From positions 5,878,794-5,942,793 of the forward strand of contig AP018280.1 of assembly GCA_004296455.1 (NCBI GenBank): a DNA stretch of 64,000 bases. The letters run 5' to 3'. This DNA is from Calothrix sp. NIES-4101 (lineage in GTDB: Bacteria > Cyanobacteriota > Cyanobacteriia > Cyanobacteriales > Nostocaceae). The notes under the pieces were generated by a model. It searched no databases, was not told where the DNA came from, and saw nothing but the letters and a program-made list of their open reading frames with translations. A program made the translations under genes and the position numbers. Shown here piece by piece: positions 26,674 to 35,831 of the stretch (position 1 is the first letter of the stretch; each line of letters begins with the position of its first letter).

Positions 26674-27072
26674 GTGAAACTAGACTCTGCACCAAATACA
26701 GTAGCTGAAATCGCCCTGGCTGAAGCTGAACCAAGGATTGCGATAATTGAAACCACCCAATCCGCAAACCGCCACACTTTTGGGAAGAAGGAATCGATCT
26801 GGGTGACATTCGCAACTACATTTGTAACTATATTTTTGGCTGAAATCGGTGATAAAACCCAACTATCAACACTGCTGATGAGTGCAGAGTCACACGCGCC
26901 TTGGGTAGTATTTTTCGGTTCGGCGGCGGCTTTAGTGACAACAAGTCTATTAGGTGTACTTTTAGGTAGTTGGATATCAACCAAGCTTTCTCCAAAAACA
27001 GTCGAAAAAGCAGCAGGTGTAATGCTTTTGTTTATCTCGGCAATGCTATTTTGGGATGTGTTTATTGGCTAA
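26674..27072 (+). CDS. GDT1/TMEM165 (UPF0016) half-transporter, first of a pair
   Basis: 132 residues, GTG start at 26674. After an N-terminal tail of about 40 residues come three membrane helices with FLAEIGDKTQLSTLLMS, the E-x-G-D-K-T family signature, and GVLLGSWIS. The family exchanges Mn2+/Ca2+ for protons; full-length members carry two such motifs, so two half-size proteins are needed to make one transporter. The next gene is the second half. Probably removes Mn2+ from the cytosol into the periplasm or thylakoid; cation is by family knowledge. Confidence 0.82.
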   Translation: MKLDSAPNTVAEIALAEAEPRIAIIETTQSANRHTFGKKESIWVTFATTFVTIFLAEIGDKTQLSTLLMSAESHAPWVVFFGSAAALVTTSLLGVLLGSWISTKLSPKTVEKAAGVMLLFISAMLFWDVFIG

Positions 27073-27153
27073 TAGTTGCTGATTAATAGTTGATTTATAT
27101 AGTTAATGGGTAATTTATAATGCCCAATTCCCAATTTTCATCCTCACAAAATT

Positions 27154-27462
27154 ATGAACTGGCATCTTTTAGGACTCAGCTTTATTACGGTTTTTTTATC
27201 TGAGTTAGGCGATAAAAGTCAACTAGCTGCGATCGCACTTTCGGGACAGGGAAAGTCTGCTAGTGCGGTATTTTTTGGTACAGCAGGGGCATTGTTATTA
27301 ACCAGCTTATTGGGTGCATTAGCTGGAGGTATGGTTTCCGAGTTACTACCAACACGAATCTTAAAAACAATTGCAGCAGTGGGATTTGCAATTCTCGCTA
27401 TTCGTTTATTATTTTTTAATGGAGAAGAAGAGACACTAGATTCGCAAGAAGAAGTCATTTAA
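27154..27462 (+). CDS. GDT1/TMEM165 (UPF0016) half-transporter, second of a pair
   Basis: 102 residues, three membrane helices: LSFITVFLSELGDKSQLAAIALS carries the E-x-G-D-K-S signature near residue 15-25, then FFGTAGALLLTSLLGALAGG and a last helix, followed by an acidic tail (NGEEETLDSQEEVI). It lies 81 bp after its partner and presumably forms a hetero-oligomer with it. Confidence 0.82.
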   Translation: MNWHLLGLSFITVFLSELGDKSQLAAIALSGQGKSASAVFFGTAGALLLTSLLGALAGGMVSELLPTRILKTIAAVGFAILAIRLLFFNGEEETLDSQEEVI

Positions 27463-27507
27463 AGTTACAGAAAAATATTGCAATTTATTTTATTTCTTCA
27501 CAATCAA

Positions 27508-27536
27508 AAGCCTGGTTGCACAAGCAGCCCAGGCTT
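27508..27536. terminator. Terminator hairpin between convergent genes
   Basis: AAGCCTGG (27508-27515) pairs with CCAGGCTT (27529-27536). On the minus strand it is followed by TTTTGATTG, on the plus strand by a weaker T-run. It lies between the GDT1 pair and the convergent 167-aa membrane protein gene and may serve both. Confidence 0.55.
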
Positions 27537-27635
27537 ACTATGGTTTTTAAAAACCAAATTAAACTTCTAATCACGATACTTCTAAATACTGCTTAGTTAG
27601 TTCAGTAATCAAGATTGAAAATTGACTTCCTTTAG

Positions 27636-28139
27636 TTATACTTTCTGCTGCCAACTCCATCCTAAAATCACACCGCCAACAACTAACTTCACAACATCTA
27701 AAACCCAATACAGACCATGTAAAATATCCATAGTGGCTGGAATTGGCAACCCAGAATTAAACATACTGAGATTAACACCAGTTGCAGACATTTGCGGTGT
27801 TAAGAAATATGTATCAGAAAAGGATATGGCAAGCAATAAAACAGCCAGAAAAGTAATCACAGGTGAATTTCGTAATCGGCTATTTGATAAAACTAAAACG
27901 CCAGTTAATACTAAACCTGCACATAACAACTCAATCCGGTTAAAACTCCAGAAAATCGAATAACCTGCGGACGCAAAACCGTCTTGACTCATCATCCCCG
28001 ATATATAGAGACTAGGCATAATCACCCAATCTAGAAACAGGCTTGCACTGAGCCAGAAACCCAAAGTCAGTGTCGTGATATTTTGCCAAAGGGGGCGTTT
28101 ATATACAACGTTAGATTCAATGCTAGAGATAGTACTCAT
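27636..28139 (-). CDS. Conserved-looking four-helix membrane protein, 167 aa
   Basis: About four membrane helices: LTLGFWLSASLFLDWVIMPSLY, IELLCAGLVLTGVLVL, VITFLAVLLLAISFSDTYFL and LYWVLDVVKLVVGGVILGW. The charged/polar pattern (N-terminal W-D-x2-MP; TYFLTPQMS) resembles DUF4149-like proteins, but I cannot name it. ATG at 28139. Alone on the minus strand, ending toward the GDT1 pair. Confidence 0.65.
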   Translation of the reverse strand: MSTISSIESNVVYKRPLWQNITTLTLGFWLSASLFLDWVIMPSLYISGMMSQDGFASAGYSIFWSFNRIELLCAGLVLTGVLVLSNSRLRNSPVITFLAVLLLAISFSDTYFLTPQMSATGVNLSMFNSGLPIPATMDILHGLYWVLDVVKLVVGGVILGWSWQQKV

Positions 28140-28434
28140 AAGAATAATTGCCTGTATTTATATCTTTAGTTTCTACCTCAAAAAGTAATCTTGACAACAG
28201 AAATAAACTATCCTTTACAAATGAGGTAGATATATATAAGTATTTAGGCTTATTTTCTCTCTGGATTCTCATTAATAATGAATAAATTTTGATAATATTT
28301 AACTTATTTCACAAAGTGTAAATATAAAACAAGTTTGATTAGCGATCGCTAATATTGAGTTACTATTTTACCCAGCGTTATTTTCGATTTTGCATCTATG
28401 CTGTAGACGCTAGCCTACAGCAATCAGTACTTTA
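28140..28434. other. AT-rich spacer
   Basis: No gene or RNA recognised. One HIP1 octamer near 28342. Confidence 0.4.
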
Positions 28435-28917
28435 TTAGCTTGCTGCTTTTTCTACAGCGCTCACCACGTCATTTAGAGCTTTTTCAGCAACTTTAATCAA
28501 CCTATTGGCTTCGGCTTCTGAAGGAGCATCTACCGCAGCTTTCACGGCTATAATTGCCTGGTTCATTGCTTTAGCACCTTCAGGAACGCCAGCTGCTGCC
28601 AATAAACTCGCAGCTTCTTCCATTGAAGATATAGCGGAGACAAAATGCATTTGCATTTGTTCTGCACTCTTTGCTGACTCCGCCGCACCCATCGAAGTTG
28701 CTGCTTTTTCCATTGCATCGGCTGCGGCATTGAGTGCATCTGCATCAACTTCTGCTACTAACAAACTTGCAGAATTAGGTTGCGAACTATTTTCCACTGA
28801 GCTTATAATGCTCGAACTGGAAAAATTACTAGAGGGAGTAACTGTTGCCATTACACTTCCCTGAGCCAACAGCAAACCAGCAATAACAACGTTGGGCGAC
28901 AAAATCTTTTGTAACAT
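28435..28917 (-). CDS. Exported alanine-rich helical protein, 160 aa
   Basis: A signal peptide (ILSPNVVIAGLLLAQGSVMA) is followed by a Ser/Asn-rich linker of about 30 residues and a C-terminal alanine-rich region of about 105 residues: ADALNAAADAMEKAATSM..., FVSAISSMEEAASLLAAAG, AIIAVKAAVDAPSEAEANRLIKVAEKAL. The spacing suggests a bundle of amphipathic helices in the periplasm. Not recognised; composition is strongly biased to A, S and E. Confidence 0.65.
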   Translation of the reverse strand: MLQKILSPNVVIAGLLLAQGSVMATVTPSSNFSSSSIISSVENSSQPNSASLLVAEVDADALNAAADAMEKAATSMGAAESAKSAEQMQMHFVSAISSMEEAASLLAAAGVPEGAKAMNQAIIAVKAAVDAPSEAEANRLIKVAEKALNDVVSAVEKAAS

Positions 28918-29346
28918 GTTTTTAAACTCTGAATAAATTCGTAAAAATTAGACATATAAATGCAATTTCAATGACTTTTTAAAATCTTGCTTGCATAAAT
29001 AAAGGCTAACTTCTATAAAGCTGGCACAGATATTTTAGTATCGTCAATCTGAGAAATACGTCTTTTTCTGCTATGTTTTCTATGCGTAACAATACTGATG
29101 CAAATAGATATTCAAAAAATAAATTAAATTGTTAAATAATTTACTAAATTATTGCTATATTAAATTTTTATATTAAATTTAAGTAAAGCCATCAATATAG
29201 ATAATTAAAATCAGCGATAATAGTGCGATCGCATTCTTTGAGAGAGGTTTATCATCTAAACTCTATAAACTCAGCTGTCTGCAACAATATTGTTTGAAAA
29301 ACTAATGCTAGGATTAGAAACACTTTTCACAAGCAAGAATTAAGAT
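28918..29346. other. AT-rich spacer between divergent genes
   Basis: Very AT-rich (for example a run of TTAAATT blocks near 29150-29180). One HIP1-like octamer near 29225. No gene or RNA recognised. Confidence 0.4.
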
Positions 29347-29715
29347 ATGATTCAACATTCAAATATTGAGATAAAATATAAAAAGGCACTTCCTGTTTTC
29401 CTGTTTTTATGCAGTGTCTTTATCTTCTATGTCTCTTCGGTTGCCGGATTTTCTTTAAATACCATTACAGGTGTAATTCTCTTGATTCTGAGTATGCTGA
29501 TGCTCACAAGACCTGTAGTTATAATTACCTCAAATAATATTCAAATGATGAATTTATTGGGTATAACAGTCAAAAACTATCCCTACATACCAGAACAAAT
29601 ATTAATTCAAGACAAAAGTATTTATGTAGATGGCAAAAAAGTCATATCTTCCTTGTGGTTAGATGTCAATCTTAAAGAAGTTAAGGAATTTTTCTTGATG
29701 ATTGAACAACAGTAA
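29347..29715 (+). CDS. Small membrane protein, 122 aa, hypothetical
   Basis: Two membrane helices near the N-terminus (ALPVFLFLCSVFIFYVSS and TITGVILLILSMLML) are followed by a soluble C-terminal part of about 65 residues of beta-rich text (VVIITSNNIQMMNLLGITVKNY, IYVDGKKVISSLWLD, VKEFFLMIEQQ) that looks like a small PH-like domain. Function unknown. ATG at 29347, weak RBS. Confidence 0.6.
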   Translation: MIQHSNIEIKYKKALPVFLFLCSVFIFYVSSVAGFSLNTITGVILLILSMLMLTRPVVIITSNNIQMMNLLGITVKNYPYIPEQILIQDKSIYVDGKKVISSLWLDVNLKEVKEFFLMIEQQ

Positions 29716-29782
29716 TCTAATTAAAATTCCACTGTTAAAAATACTCGATTCAACAAAAAATATTGTATTTAGTTGTATTTAG

Positions 29783-29911
29783 TTGTATGTAGATATAGTT
29801 CATATTCTCAAACCAGAATCAATTACCAAACAAGCGAGATCAAGTGCTGCAAAGTTAGTCGATTATTTGCTAAATCATGGTATTAACCCTGATAATTTAC
29901 TTAGTAATTAG
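29783..29911 (+). pseudogene. Short open fragment upstream of mtnW, possible gene remnant
   Basis: A 42-codon frame with only a TTG start, ending at TAG 29909-29911. The translation includes ESITKQARSSAAKLVDYLL and NHGINPDNLLSN, which reads like the C-terminal tail of a real protein rather than random sequence. The stretch just upstream (29761-29790) is a short tandem repeat of AGTTGTATTT. I cannot name the parent gene. Confidence 0.3.
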
Positions 29912-29925
29912 TCAAGTTAAATAAA

Positions 29926-31101
29926 ATGGCGATCGCAGTAGATTATCGTTTTCCACCTGGTATTGACGCTGAAAAGCAAGCCAAAATTATTGCAATTGGG
30001 CAAACAGTTGGTACTTGGGATGCTAGATTTAGTCACCGTGAAGCTAGTTTGCAGGCACATTTGGCTGAAGTGATATCAATCACTCATGCACCTGAAGGAC
30101 ATAGTATTGCGACGATTAACTTTCCCGAAACAAACGTCGAAAATGATATCCCCAGTTTATTGACAATGATATTTGGTAAATACTCAATGGCTGGTGCTGC
30201 AAAAGTAGTGGATGTACGATTACCAGAAAACTATGGTTTGCGCCCTAAATTCGGTATTGCTGGTATTCGCAAATTACTTGGTGTATTTAATCGTCCCCTA
30301 ATTATGGCAATTTTTAAGCCTGCTTTAGGACTTTCAGCCACAGATCATGCTGAAATATTCCAAGAAGTCGCAACAGCAGGATTAGATATTATTAAAGACG
30401 ATGAAATTTTAGGAAATCTGGATTCTGCACCCACATTAGAACGTTTGCAAGCTTGCCGTGTAATTATCGATCAAGTCAAACAAGAAACTGGACGTACCAT
30501 CCTTTATGCTGTGAATGTAACGGGAAATGCCAGAGAATTAATGCATAATGCCCGCGAATTAGTACGTAATGGAGCCAATGCATTGCTATTAAATGTTTTC
30601 TCCTACGGTTTTTCCGTACTTGAGGCACTAGCAACAGACTCTGAAATCAACGTACCCATATTTACCCATCCTGCTGGTGCTGGAGCAATTTCCGCAGCAC
30701 CTGATTATGGCATTGATTACTCAATTACCCTTGGTACTTTCATGGCTTATGCTGGTGCAGATGCAGTTTTGTATCCTGCACATTACGGAAATTTACCATT
30801 TGCAGCCGAAGTAGAAGCAAAAATTCGCGATAATTTAAGACTGCGCGGTGTCATGCCAGTACCTTCTGCGGGGATACATCCCGGTGTAGTTCCTAAAGCC
30901 ATAGCTGACTACGGGCAAGATGTGATTCTCAATGCTGGTACTGGTATTATGGATCATCCTGATGGTGCAGCAGCAGGAGTAGAAGCATTTTTTGAAGCTT
31001 GGAAATATGTGGAAAAAGGTGAATCTTTGAGTTTAGATACTTTACCAAGTGGCGCACTTCGTCGTGCTATTCAAAAATGGGGAATATATAGTAATTCGTA
31101 A
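29926..31101 (+). CDS. mtnW: RuBisCO-like protein, 2,3-diketo-5-methylthiopentyl-1-phosphate enolase
   Basis: 391 residues, type IV RuBisCO (RLP). Motifs seen: IFKPALGLSATDHAE (the first active-site Lys is kept, the second Lys of RuBisCO is Ala), DIIKDDEILGN with the carbamylated Lys157 and metal ligands Asp159/Glu160, FTHPAGAGA in place of the RuBisCO His-Arg loop, SAGIHPGVVPKA and NAGTGIMDHPDGAAAG (phosphate loops). These fit the MtnW enolase, which acts in the methionine salvage cycle, as shown for Bacillus and a Microcystis RLP. It cannot fix CO2. First gene of a plus-strand series with a zinc-ribbon protein, an exonuclease, a P450 and an aminotransferase. Confidence 0.88.
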   Translation: MAIAVDYRFPPGIDAEKQAKIIAIGQTVGTWDARFSHREASLQAHLAEVISITHAPEGHSIATINFPETNVENDIPSLLTMIFGKYSMAGAAKVVDVRLPENYGLRPKFGIAGIRKLLGVFNRPLIMAIFKPALGLSATDHAEIFQEVATAGLDIIKDDEILGNLDSAPTLERLQACRVIIDQVKQETGRTILYAVNVTGNARELMHNARELVRNGANALLLNVFSYGFSVLEALATDSEINVPIFTHPAGAGAISAAPDYGIDYSITLGTFMAYAGADAVLYPAHYGNLPFAAEVEAKIRDNLRLRGVMPVPSAGIHPGVVPKAIADYGQDVILNAGTGIMDHPDGAAAGVEAFFEAWKYVEKGESLSLDTLPSGALRRAIQKWGIYSNS

Positions 31102-31123
31102 TCATTAATTCGTAATAGTACAA

Positions 31124-31312
31124 ATGCAAACAACAGCCGAGTTTTATTGTGCCTATTGTGGTGAAGAAAACACCACTTTTATTGATGTTAGCCAAGGAAG
31201 CCAGCAAAAATATGTTGAAGATTGTCAAGTTTGCTGTCGTCCAAATATTTTATATGTCCGCATTGATGAAGAGACTTTAGATGTTGAAATAGATACCGAG
31301 TATGAGGAGTAA
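31124..31312 (+). CDS. CPXCG-type small zinc-ribbon protein, 62 aa
   Basis: Two cysteine knuckles, FYCAYCGEEN and DCQVCCRPN, about 25 residues apart, with an acidic C-terminal end (VRIDEETLDVEIDTEYEE). This is the pattern of the cysteine-rich CPXCG proteins that are often found next to unrelated enzymes. It starts 22 bp after mtnW and is probably cotranscribed. Role unknown. Confidence 0.75.
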   Translation: MQTTAEFYCAYCGEENTTFIDVSQGSQQKYVEDCQVCCRPNILYVRIDEETLDVEIDTEYEE

Positions 31313-31426
31313 TATCATATTGCCAGAATGGCGATAAAATAGACGCGGAGATGAGGAGATAGGGGAACGCGGATAAAAATGAATGATAAATAAATTAGCT
31401 GACAAAATTAAACCGGATTGCTATAT

Positions 31427-31996
31427 ATGCATCAAGATAATAAAAACTGCTATTTTTTAGTCATTGATTTAGAAGCCACTTGCTCGAATGACAAAAGTAT
31501 TCCTCGCCATGAGACAGAAATAATTGAAATTGGTGCAGTCATCTTAAATCGTCGCACCTGGGAATTTGATGCAGAATATCAGCAATTTATCCAACCAATT
31601 CGTCATCCAGTATTAACTGATTTTTGCACGCAATTAACCACGATTCAGCAAGCCGATATCGAAAATGCAGTGAAATTCCCAGCAGCAATTATGCACTTTC
31701 AAGAATGGATGTCACAATTCCCCAAATATACTTTTTGTTCATGGGGAGATTATGATAAAAGACAATTTATTCAAGATTGCAAATTTCATCAAATTCCCTA
31801 CCCTTTTACACCAGAACACATCAATATTAAAAAGAAATTTTCAGAGTATCTAGGTGTCTCTGAAGCTTTCGGGATGGCAGGCGCATTGGCAAAACTAGAA
31901 TTTGAGTTAATAGGGACGCATCATCGGGGAATTGATGATGCTCGTAATATTGCGAGGATTTTACGACATATGGAAACTGTCAATGTGAATGCTTGA
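31427..31996 (+). CDS. DEDDh 3'-5' exonuclease (KapD/Eri1-like)
   Basis: 189 residues from ATG 31427 (TTG at 31418 is in frame). Exo motifs: FLVIDLEATCSND (D-x-E), TEIIEIGAVILN, SWGDYDKRQFIQDC (Exo II Asp), and THHRGIDDARNIARIL (H-x4-D). This is a complete DEDDh site of the Eri-1/KapD group, which trims RNA or DNA 3' ends. Lies 114 bp after the zinc-ribbon gene. Confidence 0.82.
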   Translation: MHQDNKNCYFLVIDLEATCSNDKSIPRHETEIIEIGAVILNRRTWEFDAEYQQFIQPIRHPVLTDFCTQLTTIQQADIENAVKFPAAIMHFQEWMSQFPKYTFCSWGDYDKRQFIQDCKFHQIPYPFTPEHINIKKKFSEYLGVSEAFGMAGALAKLEFELIGTHHRGIDDARNIARILRHMETVNVNA

Positions 31997-32094
31997 TTGT
32001 TATTTGTTACTATTAAAATAGTGATGTCTGTAGCAATATCTAAATAATTTCACATATAATTTTCAAACCAAAACTTCTGGAGATATAAACTTTT

Positions 32095-33477
32095 ATGCAA
32101 CTACCAAATCTGATCGCAACTCCTGCTTTTTTACAAAGAATCCAGTGGGTAGCGGATCCTGTGGTATACATGGAAAACGCAGCGCGCGATTATCCCGACA
32201 TCTTTAGCTGTAAAATCATGGGTTCTGAGACAGGAATTGTTTTTGTTAGTCAACCGCAAGCTATTCAGGAAATTTTAACCAACGATCGCAAGAAATACAT
32301 CGCTCCTGGTGAGTACAATCGTATATTGTCCCCAATGATTGGTAAAAATTCGGTAATTACTATTGATGGGGAAAGTCATCGCAAACGTAGACAATTGGTA
32401 ATGCCATCATTTCATGGCGATCGCATGAAATCATATAGTGAAATCATTATTAATATAACTAAAAAAGTCATGGATGAATTGCCAATGAATCAGCCTTTTT
32501 TGGCACGTTCGGCAATGCAAGAAATTTCCATGCAGGTAATTTTACAATCAGTTTTTGGTTTATATCAAGGGGAGCGCTGTCAGCAACTTAGATATCTAAT
32601 GGGGAGAATGTCCAATATTTTCCGCAATCCCTTGGCTTCGAGTTTTTTATTCTTTCCCTTCCTGCAAAAAGACTTAGGTAAATGGAGTCCTTGGGGAAAA
32701 TTTTTACGCGATCGCGAACAAATTGATAATTTACTATATACCGAGATATCTGAGCGTCGTCAACATCCTAATCCCGATAGGATTGACATTCTTTCACTAT
32801 TAATGTCAGCCAGAGATGAAGATGGAGAAGGATTAACCGATCAAGAATTACGTGATGAATTAATGGCATTATTATTTGCGGGACATGAAACCACTGCAAC
32901 TGCAATGGCATGGGGTTTATATTGGAGCCATTTCTTACCCGAAACCGGAGCAAAACTACGGCAAGAACTCGACACTTTAGGCAATTTCAGTGATGCCATG
33001 AATTTGTTTAAATTGCCATATTTAACTGCATTCTGCAACGAAACCTTACGCATCAACCCCGTGGCGATGGTGACATTTCCGCGATTAACTCAAGAAACAG
33101 TAGAGATTTTAGGATATCAAATCCCTCCAGATACAATTGTATATGGTTGCATGTACCTCGTACATCAACGCGAAGATTTATACCCCCAACCCAGACAATT
33201 TAACCCCAATCGCTTTTTAGAACGTCAATTTTCCCCTTATGAATTTATCCCATTTGGAGGCGGTTCACGTCGCTGTATTGGTGAAGCTTTAGCAATGTTT
33301 GAGATGAAATTAGTGCTAGGGACAATTCTGGCAAACAATGAGTTAAAACTCGTTAATTCCCAATCAGAAATCCCCCGTCGTCGTGGTGTCACCCTTGCAC
33401 CAGCAAAAGGTGTAGAAATGGTATTACTCGGCAAGCGATCGCGTCAAGAAGCCCAACTAGCATCGGCGCATTCGTAA
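32095..33477 (+). CDS. Cytochrome P450, CYP110-like
   Basis: 460 residues. The I helix has LLFAGHETTATAMAW (A/G-G-x-E/D-T-T), the K helix ETLRINP, the meander PRQFNPNRFLE, and the heme loop FIPFGGGSRRCIGEALAMFE with the thiolate Cys. Overall it matches the CYP110 group typical of filamentous cyanobacteria, which hydroxylate fatty acids or terpenes; substrate unknown. No membrane anchor at the N-terminus. ATG at 32095, 98 bp after the exonuclease gene and 51 bp before the aminotransferase. Confidence 0.85.
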   Translation: MQLPNLIATPAFLQRIQWVADPVVYMENAARDYPDIFSCKIMGSETGIVFVSQPQAIQEILTNDRKKYIAPGEYNRILSPMIGKNSVITIDGESHRKRRQLVMPSFHGDRMKSYSEIIINITKKVMDELPMNQPFLARSAMQEISMQVILQSVFGLYQGERCQQLRYLMGRMSNIFRNPLASSFLFFPFLQKDLGKWSPWGKFLRDREQIDNLLYTEISERRQHPNPDRIDILSLLMSARDEDGEGLTDQELRDELMALLFAGHETTATAMAWGLYWSHFLPETGAKLRQELDTLGNFSDAMNLFKLPYLTAFCNETLRINPVAMVTFPRLTQETVEILGYQIPPDTIVYGCMYLVHQREDLYPQPRQFNPNRFLERQFSPYEFIPFGGGSRRCIGEALAMFEMKLVLGTILANNELKLVNSQSEIPRRRGVTLAPAKGVEMVLLGKRSRQEAQLASAHS

Positions 33478-33528
33478 ATAGCAGAACAGGCGATCGCGAA
33501 AATTATATAACTACTGAGTCATAAGCAA

Positions 33529-34692
33529 ATGCCAAATCTAATTTCCCGTATGGAGTCGGTACAATCTCCAATTATCCCCGTGATTGGGGAACTGATTCGT
33601 AATACTCCTGGGACTATTTCCTTAGGACAAGGTGTAGTTTCTTACTCTCCACCTCCAGAAGCGATCGCTTGTTTATCTCAATTTTTTGCCGAAGATTCTA
33701 ATAATTTATACAAGCAGGTAGAGGGGATACCGCAATTATTAACAGCAATTAAAGCAAAATTAAGTAGCTTCAATGCCATAGAAATTAACCAAGATAACTG
33801 TATTGTTGTCACGGCTGGCAGTAATATGGCATATGTGAATACTGTTCTGGCAATTACTTCTCCCGGCGATGAAATTATTTTAAATACGCCATATTATTTC
33901 AATCATGAAATGGCAATCAGAATGGCAGGTTGCCATCCAGTACTAGTAGAAACAGATGAAAATTATCAGTTAAATTTAAATGCGATCGCATCGGCAATTA
34001 CTACTAAAACTCGCGCCATTGTGACGATTTCCCCAAACAATCCTACGGGTACAGTTTATTCTCAAACTTCATTACAGGCAGTAAATCAAATTTGTCGAGA
34101 GAAAAATATTTATCATATTAGCGATGAAGCTTATGAATATTTTACCTACGACAACATCAAACATACTTCTCCTGCGTCATTTCCCTATAGTCGCAAACAT
34201 ACCATTTCTTTATTTAGCCTTTCTAAAGCCTATGGTTTTGCAAGCTGGCGTATCGGTTATATGGTTATTCCCGCAGATTTATTAGTATCAATTAAAAAGG
34301 TTCAAGACACAATTTTAATTTGTCCTCCAGTGATTTGTCAGTATGCTGCATTAGGGGCATTACAAGCTAAACCGGATTATCTCAAACATAATCTTCATAC
34401 ACTATCCCAAGTTCGCCAATCTGCATTAGAATCACTTCAAGAATTAAAAGATATCTGTACAATTGCTCCTGCCAATGGCGCATTTTATTTCTTTTTGAAA
34501 GTAGATACAGACATTGATACTTTTACTGTAGCCGAAAGATTAATTAAGGAATATCAAGTAGCTGTAATCCCCGGTACTACTTTTGGAATGCATCAGGGAT
34601 GTTATTTACGTGTTGCTTATGGTGCTTTGCAACAGGATACAGCAAAAACTGGAATTAACAGATTAATCAAAGGCTTAAAAAGTATTATTTAA
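33529..34692 (+). CDS. PLP-dependent class I aminotransferase
   Basis: 387 residues of the AspC/AspB fold-type I. Seen: LGQGVVSYSPPPEA, ITSPGDEIILNTPYYFNH, SPNNPTGTVYS, HISDEAYEYF, FSLSKAYGFASWRIGYM (PLP lysine in the SKAYG) and LRVAYGA near the end (carboxylate Arg). It lies in the same run as mtnW; the last step of methionine salvage is a transamination of 4-methylthio-2-oxobutanoate, so an MtnE-like role is attractive, but many aminotransferases look alike and this is inference. Confidence 0.8.
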   Translation: MPNLISRMESVQSPIIPVIGELIRNTPGTISLGQGVVSYSPPPEAIACLSQFFAEDSNNLYKQVEGIPQLLTAIKAKLSSFNAIEINQDNCIVVTAGSNMAYVNTVLAITSPGDEIILNTPYYFNHEMAIRMAGCHPVLVETDENYQLNLNAIASAITTKTRAIVTISPNNPTGTVYSQTSLQAVNQICREKNIYHISDEAYEYFTYDNIKHTSPASFPYSRKHTISLFSLSKAYGFASWRIGYMVIPADLLVSIKKVQDTILICPPVICQYAALGALQAKPDYLKHNLHTLSQVRQSALESLQELKDICTIAPANGAFYFFLKVDTDIDTFTVAERLIKEYQVAVIPGTTFGMHQGCYLRVAYGALQQDTAKTGINRLIKGLKSII

Positions 34693-34736
34693 TTACTCAA
34701 AAAAACTATAATTCTTCAGTTCTGGCTAGATTAATC

Positions 34737-35579
34737 TTATTTGTCAATCCTATTTTCTAATAACTCATAAAAATGCCCAACTGGCCCCTGTCCAGCACCA
34801 ATATCTAAACTATATTTCAATGCTGAATTAACATAATTCTTCGCTTTTTCTACAGAGGTAAATAAATTTTCACCCAGAGCTAAATTAGCAGTAATGGCAG
34901 ATGATAAAGTACAACCTGTACCATGGGTATTTTTAGTATTTACTGGCTGCGTCGTCATGGTTTCTAGCTTATCACCATCAAACCAAATATCAACCCCACG
35001 TAAATCTCCCGACATTCCCCCACCTTTAACTAAAACAGCAACACCAAAATCACGGTAAATGCTTTCTGCTGCCAATTTCATTCCATCCAAAGAATCAATC
35101 TCTAAACTCGTCAACATTTGAGCTTCGTAACGGTTTGGTGTCACCAAAATCGCCAGGGGAATTAAATTATGGCGAAGTGCTTTCACAGCATCATTATCAA
35201 TTAATTGTGCCCCTGTACGTGATACCATCACTGGGTCTACAACTAAATTATGAATTTGATTGTTAAGTTGTAATTGCTCTAATTTTGCGGCAACTGCCAC
35301 AATAATTTCATGGTTGAGCAGCATTCCGGTTTTCGCCGCATTCACGCCAATATCACTAATCACAGCTTCCATCTGTGCCACAACAGCAGACTGTGGCATG
35401 GCATCAACCCGTGTGACACCCAAAGTATTCTGTGCAGTCACACAAGTAACCGCACTCGTACCATGTACACAGTGAAACGCAAAAGTCCGTAAATCTGCTT
35501 GGATTCCGGCTCCACCTCCACTGTCAGAACCAGCTATAGTTAAAGCTACAGGAAGCTGAGGTATTTTGTTTACATTCAT
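34737..35579 (-). CDS. thiD: Hydroxymethylpyrimidine/phosphomethylpyrimidine kinase
   Basis: 280 residues, ribokinase-like fold. Seen: VALTIAGSDSGGGAGIQADL near residue 12, HGTSAVTCVTAQNT, KTGML, VVDPVMVSRTG, LVTPNRYEA, VLVKGGGM and the catalytic loop NTKNTHGTGCTLSSAITA. It phosphorylates HMP twice in thiamin synthesis. No TPP riboswitch seen in the upstream 250 bp. Convergent with the aminotransferase gene (44-bp gap). ATG at 35579. Confidence 0.93.
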   Translation of the reverse strand: MNVNKIPQLPVALTIAGSDSGGGAGIQADLRTFAFHCVHGTSAVTCVTAQNTLGVTRVDAMPQSAVVAQMEAVISDIGVNAAKTGMLLNHEIIVAVAAKLEQLQLNNQIHNLVVDPVMVSRTGAQLIDNDAVKALRHNLIPLAILVTPNRYEAQMLTSLEIDSLDGMKLAAESIYRDFGVAVLVKGGGMSGDLRGVDIWFDGDKLETMTTQPVNTKNTHGTGCTLSSAITANLALGENLFTSVEKAKNYVNSALKYSLDIGAGQGPVGHFYELLENRIDK

Positions 35580-35831
35580 TACTCAATAATAATTAATACA
35601 TTACAAATTACTTTGATTTTTTTCTTTTTTTCTCAATGACTGTAAGTAGAACGGTGCAAATAAACCGCAGACGCGGAGCGGCTTCTCGCAGAGTAGTATG
35701 TAACGAAAAGTAAACTGACTTGAAAACCTCTTCCCTCCTGCCTTCTGCCCTCTGCCTCCTGCCTTGCCATAACGACAATTTTTAACACCGACCTAACTTA
35801 TGGGGTAGAATCCCTTACATCTTGGAACCGA

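Noticed and set aside
32095-33477. P450 as the tailoring enzyme (StaP/RebP role) of the VioB/oxidase pair
   Set aside because: It is 27 kb away, on the other strand, and looks like the CYP110 group rather than StaP.
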